Shown here: piece by piece, positions 26,163-34,603 of the stretch | Position numbering within the stretch: the first letter of the stretch is position 1 | Layout of the letters: every line of letters begins with the position of its first letter | DNA from: a virus | IMG/VR virus record: IMGVR_UViG_3300028734_000021 | Coordinates: 1 to 64,000 of that record | DNA length: 64,000 nucleotides | Strand: one strand, 5' to 3' | The notes under the pieces: generated by a model | Database searches by the model: none | What the model was told of the DNA's origin: nothing | Seen by the model: the letters and a program-made list of their open reading frames with translations, nothing else | Made by a program: the position numbers and the translations under genes

Positions 26163-26258
26163 AAACAATAATTTCAACGAAGCATGAAATATTTGTTGTA
26201 AGTTTAAAAACAACCGAGTTTTAAACTGAGAATATTAATTGTGGAGAAATTATTGTTT
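26163..26258 (+). ncRNA. stem-enclosed spacer between tRNA-Asn and tRNA-Gln (96 nt)
   Basis: Perfect 13-bp inverted repeat AAACAATAATTTC (26163-26175) / GAAATTATTGTTT (26246-26258), starting 3 bases after tRNA-Asn and ending 10 before tRNA-Gln. Inside are CAAC/GTTG and a perfect AGTTTAAAA/TTTTAAACT hairpin: a cloverleaf-like fold without tRNA consensus. Confidence 0.5.
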
Positions 26259-26268
26259 TTTAAAAATT

Positions 26269-26339
26269 TGTCCGATGGTGTAATGGTAGCACACAAGTCT
26301 TTGGTTCTTGGTGTCCAGGTTCGAACCCTGGTTGGACAA
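26269..26339 (+). tRNA. tRNA-Gln (UUG)
   Basis: Acceptor TGTCCGA/TTGGACA (one G-U), D stem GTGT/GCAC, anticodon stem CAAGT/TCTTG (last pair mismatched) with loop CTTTGGT (anticodon TTG), T arm CCAGG-TTCGAAC-CCTGG, discriminator A. CCA not encoded. Confidence 0.9.
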
Positions 26340-26423
26340 CAAATTTAAATAAATAAGTTCGTGAGAATGTCAGTATTTAAGTAATTCGTTTATAGGTTTT
26401 GTGTTATATGTGTATTAAATTAA

Positions 26424-26458
26424 GGGAAATTTTTATTCGTAAAAATTTCCTTTTTTTT
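26424..26458 (+). terminator. terminator closing the RNA locus
   Basis: GGAAATTTTT, 6-nt loop, AAAAATTTCC followed by eight T. Confidence 0.88.
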
Positions 26459-26499
26459 AAATCATTTTTTAAAAAGTTAAAATATTTTTAATTTGAATA

Positions 26500-26533
26500 C
26501 CTATATTATCTAAAAAATAAGGATATAAATATA
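26500..26533 (+). promoter_or_regulatory. phage promoter
   Basis: CCTATA (26500-26505), 15 bp, GGATATAAATATAAAG from 26521. Drives the operon from 26571. Confidence 0.85.
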
Positions 26534-26570
26534 AAGAATAATTTAGATAATCATTTAAAAATAAATATAA

Positions 26571-27029
26571 ATGACGAGAATTAATTCAGCTATAAATCCA
26601 AAAAATTTAACTGATGAACATTTGTTAGCAGAACATCGTGAAATAAAACGATTATGTAATGTTTTTTATAAAAGAAATTTAATTCATGATTTTTCTGGAA
26701 TTAAAAATCAATTTACTCTTGGAAGTGGACATGTTTTATTTTTCATAAATAAACCAGTTTTCACAAAGAAAAGATATATTGCAATTTATGATGAATGTTT
26801 AAAAAGAAATTTTAAAATTGAAAATTATTTAAATAATTGGGATGTTTATAATGGTTCTAAATTTGAAAATGTTTATTATAAAACAACATATAAAGAACAA
26901 TTATTATTATCAATAAGAATTGAAGAAAGAATAAATGATTCTTCAAAAAGTTTTTTTCATTATTATGGTGAAAAAATATCTAAAGAAAAAGCAATTGAAA
27001 TTCTGTTAAAAGATAATTTTTATGAATAA
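26571..27029 (+). CDS. hypothetical protein, 152 aa
   Basis: Basic soluble protein with an N-terminal LTDEHLLAEHREIKR helix. That start resembles small phage proteins containing a T4-endonuclease-V-type N-terminus (TRINSAINPKNLTDEHLLAEHREIKR is close to the pyrimidine-dimer glycosylase pattern TRIN-LTDQHLLAEYREL), so a DUF/PDDEXK-unrelated denV-like fold is possible. The rest is not clearly conserved, so the role is uncertain. Confidence 0.6.
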   Translation: MTRINSAINPKNLTDEHLLAEHREIKRLCNVFYKRNLIHDFSGIKNQFTLGSGHVLFFINKPVFTKKRYIAIYDECLKRNFKIENYLNNWDVYNGSKFENVYYKTTYKEQLLLSIRIEERINDSSKSFFHYYGEKISKEKAIEILLKDNFYE

Positions 27030-27291
27030 TAAAATGTTAGGAATACTTGGATTATATGGAGCTGCACTTAGTATGATGTCAGATAATAGAAGTATGTATA
27101 CTGATGGAAATAAAAGAAGAGTTTCAGTTGAAAATTTATCAGATGAAACAAAAATTCTTTTAAAACAAAGAAATGATAGAAATAAAATTGATGCAAAGAA
27201 TAAACATTTGAAAAAATTTGAAATATCAGGTGAAATTTATTATGGTTGTAATTATGAATCAGCTTATAAAAAATATAAAAAACATATTTAA
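27022..27291 (+). CDS. hypothetical protein, 89 aa
   Basis: Small glycine-containing hydrophobic N-terminus (LGILGLYGAALSMM) followed by a lysine-rich tail. Overlaps the previous gene by 8 bases and abuts the next start. No family recognised. Confidence 0.6.
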   Translation: MNNKMLGILGLYGAALSMMSDNRSMYTDGNKRRVSVENLSDETKILLKQRNDRNKIDAKNKHLKKFEISGEIYYGCNYESAYKKYKKHI

Positions 27292-27501
27292 ATGAAAAAT
27301 AAAAAATTTCAACTTCATGATACTGATAAATCAATGGAAGATTATGTTGAAGAAATAATATTAAAAATTTCAGAAAAATTAATAAAATTAAAAAATAATG
27401 AAATCACAACAGAAATGATTTTACTTAATTTAAATATTGATTTGCCTGTCGACATAACTTTATGTATTAAAGCAATTATGAATCCAGCAATACTTAATTA
27501 A
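27292..27501 (+). CDS. hypothetical protein, 69 aa
   Basis: Acidic helical protein (SMEDYVEEIILKISEKLIKLK). Start follows the previous stop with no gap. No family recognised. Confidence 0.6.
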   Translation: MKNKKFQLHDTDKSMEDYVEEIILKISEKLIKLKNNEITTEMILLNLNIDLPVDITLCIKAIMNPAILN

Positions 27502-27503
27502 AA

Positions 27504-27878
27504 ATGAAAAAAATAATTTTATCTTTATTGTTATTATCATTTTCTTTTTGTTTAACTTTTTCTCAAACAAAAGAAAATATTGTTTATAAATTTGATAGTT
27601 GTTCTATTAGTCTATTGAATAAAAATAGAATAACTTATGATGTTTGTTTTACTTTGGAAAAACATCAAATAACATTTAATAAAAAATTCGTATTTATTGA
27701 TAAAATTAAATATGTTGTTTATTCAATAAATAATGTTGAAGATTGTATTGAAATTTTAGTAAATAAAAATTTACCATCTGAAAGAACAATAGAAATTTGT
27801 ACTGATAGTATTGGAACATTTGCATCATTATCTGCAACAAAAAAATCAAAAACAATTTATTGGAAAAATTTTTATTAA
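27504..27878 (+). CDS. secreted protein, 124 aa
   Basis: Clear N-terminal signal peptide: MKKIILSLLLLSFSFCLTFSQ, with cleavage likely after TFS. A Cys lies in the signal core but not in a convincing lipobox. The mature part is beta-rich with cysteines (DSCSI, DVCFT, EDCIE, EICTD) that could form disulfides in the periplasm. Function unknown. Confidence 0.65.
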   Translation: MKKIILSLLLLSFSFCLTFSQTKENIVYKFDSCSISLLNKNRITYDVCFTLEKHQITFNKKFVFIDKIKYVVYSINNVEDCIEILVNKNLPSERTIEICTDSIGTFASLSATKKSKTIYWKNFY

Positions 27879-27880
27879 TT

Positions 27881-28291
27881 ATGAAGAAAATTAAAATACA
27901 ATTGATTTTTGATATAAATGAAATTGAGAGATATTCAGAAAATTTTTTAAATTTAAAAAATGAAATTTATTCAGGAGAATTTCAAAGAGAATTTTCAAAA
28001 AACATAATATCTAATCAATATTTTAAACCTGAAAGAGATTATATTCCTGAAAAAGTAAAAGCATCAATATTGATAAATAATTTAAACAAAGGTTTTTATC
28101 AAATAATATATACGATAAATTTCAATATTTCTGAAATTGGTTTTAAATCATCAGAATTTATTGAATTTAAAAATCATATTGAAAATGGTGAAATGAAAAA
28201 AGAATTTGAAACAATAACAGATTCAAAAAATAAAACACCTGAAAAGTGTTTCAAACCAAAAAACTTAACAATAATATTAATAATAAAATAA
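27881..28291 (+). CDS. hypothetical protein, 136 aa
   Basis: Start placed at ATG 27881 (MKKIKIQ), 2 bases after the previous stop. Soluble, with a repeated IYSGEFQREFSKN / IENGEMKKEFETI pattern, so it may contain two copies of a small beta-alpha unit. No family recognised. Confidence 0.6.
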   Translation: MKKIKIQLIFDINEIERYSENFLNLKNEIYSGEFQREFSKNIISNQYFKPERDYIPEKVKASILINNLNKGFYQIIYTINFNISEIGFKSSEFIEFKNHIENGEMKKEFETITDSKNKTPEKCFKPKNLTIILIIK

Positions 28292-28299
28292 AAATATTT

Positions 28300-28605
28300 A
28301 TGGTTGTAACTTTCGGAGTAATACTGAATGTTATGTTTTGTTTGAATTTATATAATATTCCAAATAATTCCAAATATAATTTGTTACAAAAAGAAAATTA
28401 TGTAACTATTGTTGAAGAATATGGTATATCATCGATAAGTATTAATTCAAACATAAATATAATAACAACCGATTTACCTGTCATTTATTTGACAAATAAT
28501 AAAATCCTTAAAAGTTATGATTATGTATTTTCGCGGAAAATAATTATATGGGATTGGGGTAGTTCGGCACGATACGAAAAATTACTAATTGATTTTGATT
28601 TGTAA
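28300..28605 (+). CDS. membrane-anchored protein, 101 aa
   Basis: Start placed at ATG 28300 (MVVTFGVILNVMF), giving an N-terminal hydrophobic anchor of about 16 residues; an in-frame ATG at 28246 overlaps the previous gene. The remainder is beta-rich. Codons near the end (CGC GGA, GGG) are slightly more G/C-rich than in neighbours. Confidence 0.55.
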   Translation: MVVTFGVILNVMFCLNLYNIPNNSKYNLLQKENYVTIVEEYGISSISINSNINIITTDLPVIYLTNNKILKSYDYVFSRKIIIWDWGSSARYEKLLIDFDL

Positions 28606-28624
28606 TAAAGGTCTAATTAAAATC

Positions 28625-28727
28625 AATTGCTTTACAGGAAATTAAGCTATATGTAATTCTTTTTAGGTGTGTGTTTCTTAACAGTTCACACATTTTCAAA
28701 TAAAAAGTCTTCAAGAGTGAAGCAATT
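28625..28727 (+). ncRNA. candidate structured RNA in a 145-bp gap (103 nt)
   Basis: AATTGCTTTAC (28625-28635) pairs with GTGAAGCAATT (28717-28727), 11 bp with one G-U. Inside, CTTTTTA pairs with TAAAAAG and encloses GTGTG/CACAC. No ORF. Strong nested structure suggests a functional RNA or leader element for the gene at 28751. Confidence 0.5.
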
Positions 28728-28750
28728 AAAAAATAATTAAAAATAATATT

Positions 28751-28960
28751 ATGAAAGATTTTTATTTTTCACAAAAATTGAAAACTTCTATTATTAAAAT
28801 AAAGAAAAACAAAAAATTACATTTTGTTTCAGCTTACATTAAAGGAAAAGAATTTACTGAATGTGTTGAATCAGGTAAAAAACCATTATTGGAATATGAT
28901 GATAATGTTTTTATTTGTTCAGGTTTTGAAGAAGAAATAAAATATAAAATAATGAAATAA
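28751..28960 (+). CDS. hypothetical protein, 69 aa
   Basis: Small lysine-rich beta protein. It follows the structured gap, which may therefore be its regulatory leader. No family recognised. Confidence 0.6.
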   Translation: MKDFYFSQKLKTSIIKIKKNKKLHFVSAYIKGKEFTECVESGKKPLLEYDDNVFICSGFEEEIKYKIMK

Positions 28961-28965
28961 TAATT

Positions 28966-29547
28966 ATGTTTGAAATACAATTAAATAATTTACTGCCTTA
29001 TATTGGAAACAATATTGTTATTAAACATTTATATTATCTTTCCAATTATAATGGAAATGAATTTGGTATTTTAAATGGTGTTTATCCTCTTTATGATAAA
29101 GATAAGAATTTATTTTGGCAATATACAACAGATAATAATTCAACAGGACAATCACTAAAATATTGTTTACCATTATTGAAACCATTATCTGATATTATTA
29201 ATATGCAAACTGATAATAAAGTTCCAATTATTGAATGTTCAAGATTAGCTGGATTAGATATGAAATTTGAAAATGAATATATATTCAGAATAGAAAATAA
29301 TACAGTTATTTGTGAAAGACAAAAATCAACAAAAACTTTCATAGGATTTGAAATTGATTTAGATGATTTTGGATTTGATTCATATAAAGTAACGAAAACA
29401 AAAAATGGAGATATAATTAATTTTCTTCCAGTTCAAAATCCTGATTTAATTATAACATATCTTTATTCAAAAGGATTTGATGTTCAAAACTTAATTGAAA
29501 ATAAAATGGCTTTAAATATAAATGATTTTCCACAATTCCAATATTAA
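28966..29547 (+). CDS. hypothetical protein, 193 aa
   Basis: Soluble alpha/beta protein with WQYTTDNNSTGQS and FEIDLDDFGFDSY stretches. No signal peptide, no recognised domain. In an operon with its neighbours (5 and 1 base gaps). Confidence 0.65.
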   Translation: MFEIQLNNLLPYIGNNIVIKHLYYLSNYNGNEFGILNGVYPLYDKDKNLFWQYTTDNNSTGQSLKYCLPLLKPLSDIINMQTDNKVPIIECSRLAGLDMKFENEYIFRIENNTVICERQKSTKTFIGFEIDLDDFGFDSYKVTKTKNGDIINFLPVQNPDLIITYLYSKGFDVQNLIENKMALNINDFPQFQY

Positions 29548-29548
29548 T

Positions 29549-29869
29549 ATGACAAAAGATTATTTATATTATAAATTAACAGGAACTGAAATTCCAAAAT
29601 TTATTAATGAAAGAGAAAATATTATTATTGATAAATGTCTTGAAATTATTAATGATCGTGAATTAGAACTTTTTGAAAGAAATTCAGATTATAATAAACT
29701 TGATGAAAAATATCAAGCTCTTTTATTGGTAAATAAAATTAGTAATAAAATGAATGGAAATCCAATTTTTACAAAAAAGAAAAAATTCATTAAAACAATA
29801 ATTTTTGATGATATTGAAGATGAAAATTTTTCAGGAACTTTTGCAAACCATTTAAATTCAGAAGATTAA
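29549..29869 (+). CDS. hypothetical protein, 106 aa
   Basis: Start set at ATG 29549 (MTKDYLY), one base after the previous stop. Helical, acidic (INDRELELFERN). No family recognised. Confidence 0.6.
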   Translation: MTKDYLYYKLTGTEIPKFINERENIIIDKCLEIINDRELELFERNSDYNKLDEKYQALLLVNKISNKMNGNPIFTKKKKFIKTIIFDDIEDENFSGTFANHLNSED

Positions 29870-29872
29870 ATT

Positions 29873-30475
29873 ATGTACCCATTTAAATTAGAAGATAATT
29901 ATTTCATTCAAGGTTTTGAACGTTATTCTGAAGTGTTTGATAAAGTACTCCAATTAGGAGGTGAACAAAATGTTCTTTTCAAAGGTAAAATATTGAATGT
30001 TAAAGAAGATATTGCTTGTTTATGTGTTGAACATAATATTCAACGTTGTAAATATAAAAATTATAATCCCGATACTTTTCAACCTGATGGAATAAAAGTT
30101 CAAGGTTTTAATTGGGCTGTTTTTTCAATTCAAAGTATTTGCGAAGAAAAATTAAAATATTGTGTGATTTATAAAGGTCAACAAAGGAAAGTTGAATATA
30201 CTCCAAATAAAGTTGATAAAGGAATAATTATTATTGGTACAGGACCAGTTGGACGATTAGTTACAAATATTCCTGAATTTGAAAAAGTTAATGAAGATTT
30301 AGATTTAAATTTATCGAGTTTTGCTGAAAACATAAATAATGATTTATTTAAAAAAGTAAATACCTTATATTCTGAAAATAAAAAAGCTTTCAAACCTCAA
30401 AAGAAAGAAAGAAATTCAAATATGTTTGATTCTCGTTCAGAATGTGGTAAATCTAAAATAAGAAAAATGAAATAA
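29873..30475 (+). CDS. hypothetical protein, 200 aa
   Basis: N-terminal half beta-rich with cysteines IACLCVEH and QRCKY; C-terminal 60 residues disordered and basic (KKAFKPQKKERN). No recognised family. Last gene before a terminator. Confidence 0.65.
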   Translation: MYPFKLEDNYFIQGFERYSEVFDKVLQLGGEQNVLFKGKILNVKEDIACLCVEHNIQRCKYKNYNPDTFQPDGIKVQGFNWAVFSIQSICEEKLKYCVIYKGQQRKVEYTPNKVDKGIIIIGTGPVGRLVTNIPEFEKVNEDLDLNLSSFAENINNDLFKKVNTLYSENKKAFKPQKKERNSNMFDSRSECGKSKIRKMK

Positions 30476-30502
30476 AAATCAATGTTTATTTGATTTATAT
30501 TT

Positions 30503-30556
30503 AATAGGTATTCGAACCAAAAAATTATTTAAATTTTTTGGTTCGAATACCTATTT
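30503..30556 (+). terminator. terminator overlapping the next promoter
   Basis: AATAGGTATTCGAACCAAAAAA pairs with its near-perfect complement over about 20 bp. The 3' arm ends in ACCTATT, which is also the upstream box of the promoter at 30550. Confidence 0.88.
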
Positions 30557-30586
30557 TATTTGAAATTAATGGATATATAAATTATA
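30550..30586 (+). promoter_or_regulatory. phage promoter
   Basis: CCTATT (30550-30555), 15 bp, GGATATATAAATTATA from 30571. Drives the operon from 30627. Confidence 0.85.
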
Positions 30587-30626
30587 TTAAATATTTCCAA
30601 CTTATTAATTTAAACAATATTATATT

Positions 30627-30956
30627 ATGTTTAATGATGCAAAGATTTTTCAGAAGGGTGAAAAAGTAAGAATAAAACATACTTTAATTGAATGTATTAT
30701 TTTTGATAAATTTGATTGTTCAAAACCAAAATATTGGGTATTATTTGATGGAAAAATAATTGAAAAAACTGAAAATGATTTATCTTATAATGTTTTAAAA
30801 ACATGGAAAATCAATATTTTTGAAATTTACAAATTAATAAAAATACAATATTTTTATTTTTTTGGAACAAATTCAAAACAAATAAAAAATTCCAATATTA
30901 AAATATTGTTTGGAATTTGTGTTGGGATATTAATAACAATAATTTTTAAACATTAA
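30627..30956 (+). CDS. tail-anchored membrane protein, 109 aa
   Basis: Soluble N-terminal domain of about 85 residues (beta-rich, KGEKVRIKHTLIEC start) followed by a single C-terminal hydrophobic segment (ILFGICVGILITIIF) and KH: a tail anchor. Function unknown. Confidence 0.6.
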   Translation: MFNDAKIFQKGEKVRIKHTLIECIIFDKFDCSKPKYWVLFDGKIIEKTENDLSYNVLKTWKINIFEIYKLIKIQYFYFFGTNSKQIKNSNIKILFGICVGILITIIFKH

Positions 30957-30960
30957 TATT

Positions 30961-31275
30961 ATGAAAAAATTAATAATAATTGATGGTAAAAAAACTAATA
31001 TATCTGATTTAAAACATTTTACTAAATCTGATTTAGTTATTGAAACATATAAGAAAATCAATATATTCCATTATGGAGATTTAGTTGAAAATCCACTTTG
31101 GTGGCATAAACAAAATCTTAGTCAAACAGCAACTGGTTATGGTTCAAAATTAACCACATCAAAAATGATTTATTTTGAAAATAAATTAAGACGAATTTAT
31201 TGCACAATATATTCAAATTCAGGAACAACTTGGTTCACTTATAAAGGTGAAGAAATTATTGTCAATAATTATTGA
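30961..31275 (+). CDS. hypothetical protein, 104 aa
   Basis: Alpha/beta with aromatic-rich WWHKQNLSQTATGYG. No family recognised. Second gene of its operon. Confidence 0.65.
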   Translation: MKKLIIIDGKKTNISDLKHFTKSDLVIETYKKINIFHYGDLVENPLWWHKQNLSQTATGYGSKLTTSKMIYFENKLRRIYCTIYSNSGTTWFTYKGEEIIVNNY

Positions 31276-31318
31276 AATTAAAAACACACAAACTCAAATA
31301 TTTATAAAACACACAAAA

Positions 31319-31936
31319 ATGCAATACACATCAAAACAAGAAAGAAGAGTACAAGTTAAAAAGGCAATAAATAATATTATTGCAGCTTCGAATGGAATTT
31401 GGACATCAGTAAAAGATCCTGAAAAATCATTATCAGCTATATGTAAAGATGCTGGTTTAGATACAAACTGGACAGCTGCAACAGTAAAAACTTTACGAGA
31501 AGAAACAAATTTCGGTATGGTTCAAGGAATTGCAAGTGGTATAAGATACATATTTCCAACAGATTTGTATTCCGATATTGATAAATTAGTTGAAAAAGTT
31601 GTTATTAATCATGGAAATCAAAAACAATCAAAATCAACTGATACTCAAGCTTTTGTAACAAAAGAAGAAAAAATCAAACCAGGTAAAATTTCAAAAATTG
31701 AAAGAAGAACACATTTTAATATTGATGATAAAGTTTTCATTTTAAATTTGAAAAATGGTTTGATTTGTGAAGTTGAAATTATTGGTGTTTTTAAAGAAAA
31801 AGACGGAACATATCTTCATGATTTAAATTTTGGTAATGAAGAATTTGAAAAAAACATACCAAATAATGCTTTATTCGAATCTGTTGAACAATTGGTAACT
31901 TGTCTTTCTAAACGTGTACAAAAATTTCAAAAATAA
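31319..31936 (+). CDS. hypothetical protein, possible HTH N-terminus, 205 aa
   Basis: Start set at ATG 31319 (MQYTSKQERR); an in-frame ATG at 31247 overlaps the preceding gene. Residues 1-90 are helical with SLSAICKDAGLDTNWTAATVKTLREE, reminiscent of a helix-turn-helix; a linker follows, then a small beta domain. DNA binding is a guess from pattern only. Confidence 0.6.
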   Translation: MQYTSKQERRVQVKKAINNIIAASNGIWTSVKDPEKSLSAICKDAGLDTNWTAATVKTLREETNFGMVQGIASGIRYIFPTDLYSDIDKLVEKVVINHGNQKQSKSTDTQAFVTKEEKIKPGKISKIERRTHFNIDDKVFILNLKNGLICEVEIIGVFKEKDGTYLHDLNFGNEEFEKNIPNNALFESVEQLVTCLSKRVQKFQK

Positions 31937-31941
31937 ATAAA

Positions 31942-32727
31942 ATGAAAACTGAAAATAAAACTCATAAAGTTATTGGAAAATCTGACGATCATGGAACATT
32001 TAATGTTTTTGTTGGAACTGAAGAACAATGTAAAATCAGATTAGATAAAGAAAATGAAATGAATCTTGAATTTGAATTTTCTATTATTCCATTATCAAAA
32101 AAATTACATACACACAAAGTAATTGATACTTTTTCAGAAGCTTCTTATTTTTCTGGAAGTGAATATGATTGTTATGAATTTATTGATGAAGAAAAAATTT
32201 CAGGAGATGCTAAAGTTGTTCTTTTAAATGATGAAGAAAAATTATTTTTTGAAAGATTATCTAAAAAATCAATTATTAAAACTGAAAATAAAACACATAA
32301 AGTTATTGATGAAACTCTTCATGAAGATGAAGGTCAAGATTGTATTGTTGGAACATTACAAGAATGCAATGATTTTATTTCAGAACAAAATACTATTGGT
32401 TTGAATGTTGTTCCTTTAATTGGTATTGAACTTCAATTTCATAATAGAGTTCCTATCAAAGAAAAATCAGATAAAGTTAAATCAGAAGAAAAATTTGATT
32501 ATTTCAAACATGAATTACTTGCAATTCTTCATTGTTTTGAAGATAATATTTTATTTGATTATTCTATTATTGATATTATTATTATTAAAATACCAGAATA
32601 TTCAAGTCCATTTTATTTGGAACATGAAAAAATTGTTAAAATTAAAAAATTGTTGAATGATTATTTTATTCAAAGTTCAACAAATATTATTGAAAATATG
32701 ATTGTAATTAATTCAAAACTAAATTGA
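31942..32727 (+). CDS. protein with three internal repeats, 261 aa
   Basis: The first 160 residues contain three copies of a roughly 45-residue unit starting ENKTHKVIG, LHTHKVID and ENKTHKVID and carrying a G-T/S-x-x-x-C-x-x-x-I/F core (VGTEEQCKI, SGSEYDCYEFI, VGTLQECNDFI). The last 100 residues are a non-repeated helical domain. No family recognised. Confidence 0.7.
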   Translation: MKTENKTHKVIGKSDDHGTFNVFVGTEEQCKIRLDKENEMNLEFEFSIIPLSKKLHTHKVIDTFSEASYFSGSEYDCYEFIDEEKISGDAKVVLLNDEEKLFFERLSKKSIIKTENKTHKVIDETLHEDEGQDCIVGTLQECNDFISEQNTIGLNVVPLIGIELQFHNRVPIKEKSDKVKSEEKFDYFKHELLAILHCFEDNILFDYSIIDIIIIKIPEYSSPFYLEHEKIVKIKKLLNDYFIQSSTNIIENMIVINSKLN

Positions 32728-32728
32728 A

Positions 32729-33193
32729 ATGAATACTATAGTCTCACATGCATTAAAATTGTTTTTGATTGAAAATGATTTTAATTTTATTCCTGTATTT
32801 GAAACATTTGGAACATTAGGTGATTTAATTAAAGAAAATCCTGATCTTTCAAATACAAAAACATTTATTGTTATATTTATCTGGAAAAGAAAAAATGATG
32901 ATAAAGAAACACTTATTAGATTACCAATGATTATAAATGAAAAATGTAGTAATCGTTTGAAATATGAATTTGATAAAGATGAAAATAAATTTATTTTCAC
33001 TATTGATGTTAATGGACAAAGTAATGATAATTGTTTTTCAAAAGGTAAGAATTTTTATGCTCCATTTGCTTCTGATGGTTCTTTATTTTCAAAAACAATA
33101 TTGGATTTAAAAACATTTTTACGTTATAAAGATGATTGGATGAAAATGTTTCCAACTGATCAATGTTGGCAATTTGTTGAAGAATTAAAATAA
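32729..33193 (+). CDS. hypothetical protein, 154 aa
   Basis: Alpha/beta with IVIFIWKRKNDDKETLIRLP strand pair and an aromatic C-terminus. Starts one base after the previous stop. No family recognised; followed by the terminator at 33222. Confidence 0.65.
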   Translation: MNTIVSHALKLFLIENDFNFIPVFETFGTLGDLIKENPDLSNTKTFIVIFIWKRKNDDKETLIRLPMIINEKCSNRLKYEFDKDENKFIFTIDVNGQSNDNCFSKGKNFYAPFASDGSLFSKTILDLKTFLRYKDDWMKMFPTDQCWQFVEELK

Positions 33194-33215
33194 CATAAAT
33201 TCAAAATATATTCAA

Positions 33216-33279
33216 ATCATTAAGGGTTCAGATGAAAAATAATAAAATATTTTTCGTCTGAACCCTTATATTTTTTAAA
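33216..33279 (+). repeat. 64-bp direct repeat, copy 1 (terminator plus promoter box)
   Basis: Identical to 34604-34667. Contains the hairpin AAGGGTTCAGATGAAAAAT / ATTTTTCGTCTGAACCCTT (33222-33268) and the promoter box CTTATA. Confidence 0.95.
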
Positions 33280-33298
33280 TTTCTTGGATATATAATTA
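33265..33298 (+). promoter_or_regulatory. phage promoter fused to terminator
   Basis: CTTATA (33265-33270), 15 bp, GGATATATAATTAAG from 33286. Its upstream box overlaps the end of the hairpin. Drives genes from 33337. Confidence 0.88.
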
Positions 33299-33336
33299 AG
33301 AATGAAAATATTAATAATCAATAAAAATATAATATT

Positions 33337-33672
33337 ATGTCAATATTCATTAATAATAAAACAGTAAATGCACTAAATGTTGGAATGTTAGCATATCCAA
33401 TTGGTCGCGAAAAAGATTCATATTACATTAATTCTTGGTTTACTCAAGATATTGAAACTAAAGTAATAATAGTTGAACATGAATTGGTAAAAAATTTTTT
33501 AGGTCCTGAAAAGAAAAAAGGAGTTAAATATAAGGAAGGTGTTAAATTCAGAGAATTATTGCTTAAAGGAACTTATAAACAATGTCTTTATTACTTTCAG
33601 TATAATGTAATGAATACTGAAAAAGAATGGATTAAAGATGAAAAAGGATATGAAATTTATCCTGAAGATTAA
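33337..33672 (+). CDS. hypothetical protein, 111 aa
   Basis: Alpha/beta with YPIGREKDSYYINSWF start region; basic middle. No family recognised. First gene of a four-gene operon bracketed by identical terminator/promoter elements. Confidence 0.7.
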   Translation: MSIFINNKTVNALNVGMLAYPIGREKDSYYINSWFTQDIETKVIIVEHELVKNFLGPEKKKGVKYKEGVKFRELLLKGTYKQCLYYFQYNVMNTEKEWIKDEKGYEIYPED

Positions 33673-33695
33673 TTAAATTTAAATAAATCAATTTT

Positions 33696-33899
33696 ATGTC
33701 GAAAACATTAGTTCAGTTATTAACTGAAATGCAATCATTTGTTCCAGGAATTACTTCAGAAGAAATTGAAAAAGCTGAAAAATTAATATTACCTGTTTCT
33801 CAAGCTAATGCTGTAAATGAACTTAGAAGAGATTGGATTAATTGTAAGTATGATGAATGTCCTGAAGAATTAGTAAAAGAACTTAGATACTTTATTTAA
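33696..33899 (+). CDS. hypothetical protein, 67 aa
   Basis: Short helical acidic protein (ITSEEIEKAEKLI) ending LRYFI; one base before the next start. No family recognised. Confidence 0.6.
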   Translation: MSKTLVQLLTEMQSFVPGITSEEIEKAEKLILPVSQANAVNELRRDWINCKYDECPEELVKELRYFI

Positions 33900-33900
33900 T

Positions 33901-34164
33901 ATGGAAGTAAAAATAACAGTTCAAAATGACTTTAATGGATTTTTCGAAGCTTTTACAAAAGACTTATTTTCTAAAATTGAAAATCCAGACATTAAAGAAG
34001 TAATAATATCAGCTGAACCTTATAAAGATTCTGATGTTGCTTTTGCTTTTAATCAAAAAACAGGACTTTTAAAACTTGAATATTATTCAGCTGTAAGAGT
34101 ATTTGGTTGGAGTTTTAATACACTTGAATTAATTGAAGAATTTAGAAAATTTAAACTTATTTAA
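33901..34164 (+). CDS. hypothetical protein, 87 aa
   Basis: Alpha/beta small protein starting MEVKITVQNDF. No family recognised. Mid-operon. Confidence 0.6.
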   Translation: MEVKITVQNDFNGFFEAFTKDLFSKIENPDIKEVIISAEPYKDSDVAFAFNQKTGLLKLEYYSAVRVFGWSFNTLELIEEFRKFKLI

Positions 34165-34176
34165 AAACAACATATT

Positions 34177-34581
34177 ATGATAATTACAACATTTAACACA
34201 AACAGTATTGAACTGGTTAGAGCTGAAGTGAATAAAAGACTTCAAAATATGTCCATAGAATTTGGAATTGATTTACATTGTGGTCATTGTACATATTCAA
34301 GTGATGAAATGAATTTCAAACTTGATGTGAAATTTGCAGGAGCTGATCTTGAAAAAACAAAGTTTCAAAGAAATTGTTTTTATTATGATTTGAAATCAAC
34401 TGATTATCATAGAAATTTCATTTATGAAAATGATAGATATGTGATAGTTGGTATTAGTACAAGTTCAAAAAAATATCCAATTAAGGTAAAAAGAGCTGAT
34501 GGAAAGGCATTTAAATTCACTTCAAGTTTGGTCAAAAAATGTTTAGATGTAAAAGTAATTGATATTGATTCAATGATTTAA
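34177..34581 (+). CDS. conserved-type phage hypothetical protein, 134 aa
   Basis: Begins with an F-x(n)-R-AEVNKRL helix followed by GIDLHCGHCTYSSDEMNFKL, a pattern I associate with a widespread phage protein of unknown function (helix, glycine-rich turn, beta strands). C-terminal part is a small beta domain (YVIVGISTSSKKYPIKV). Role unknown. Confidence 0.65.
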   Translation: MIITTFNTNSIELVRAEVNKRLQNMSIEFGIDLHCGHCTYSSDEMNFKLDVKFAGADLEKTKFQRNCFYYDLKSTDYHRNFIYENDRYVIVGISTSSKKYPIKVKRADGKAFKFTSSLVKKCLDVKVIDIDSMI

Positions 34582-34603
34582 TCAAACATAGTTTGAAATA
34601 ATA

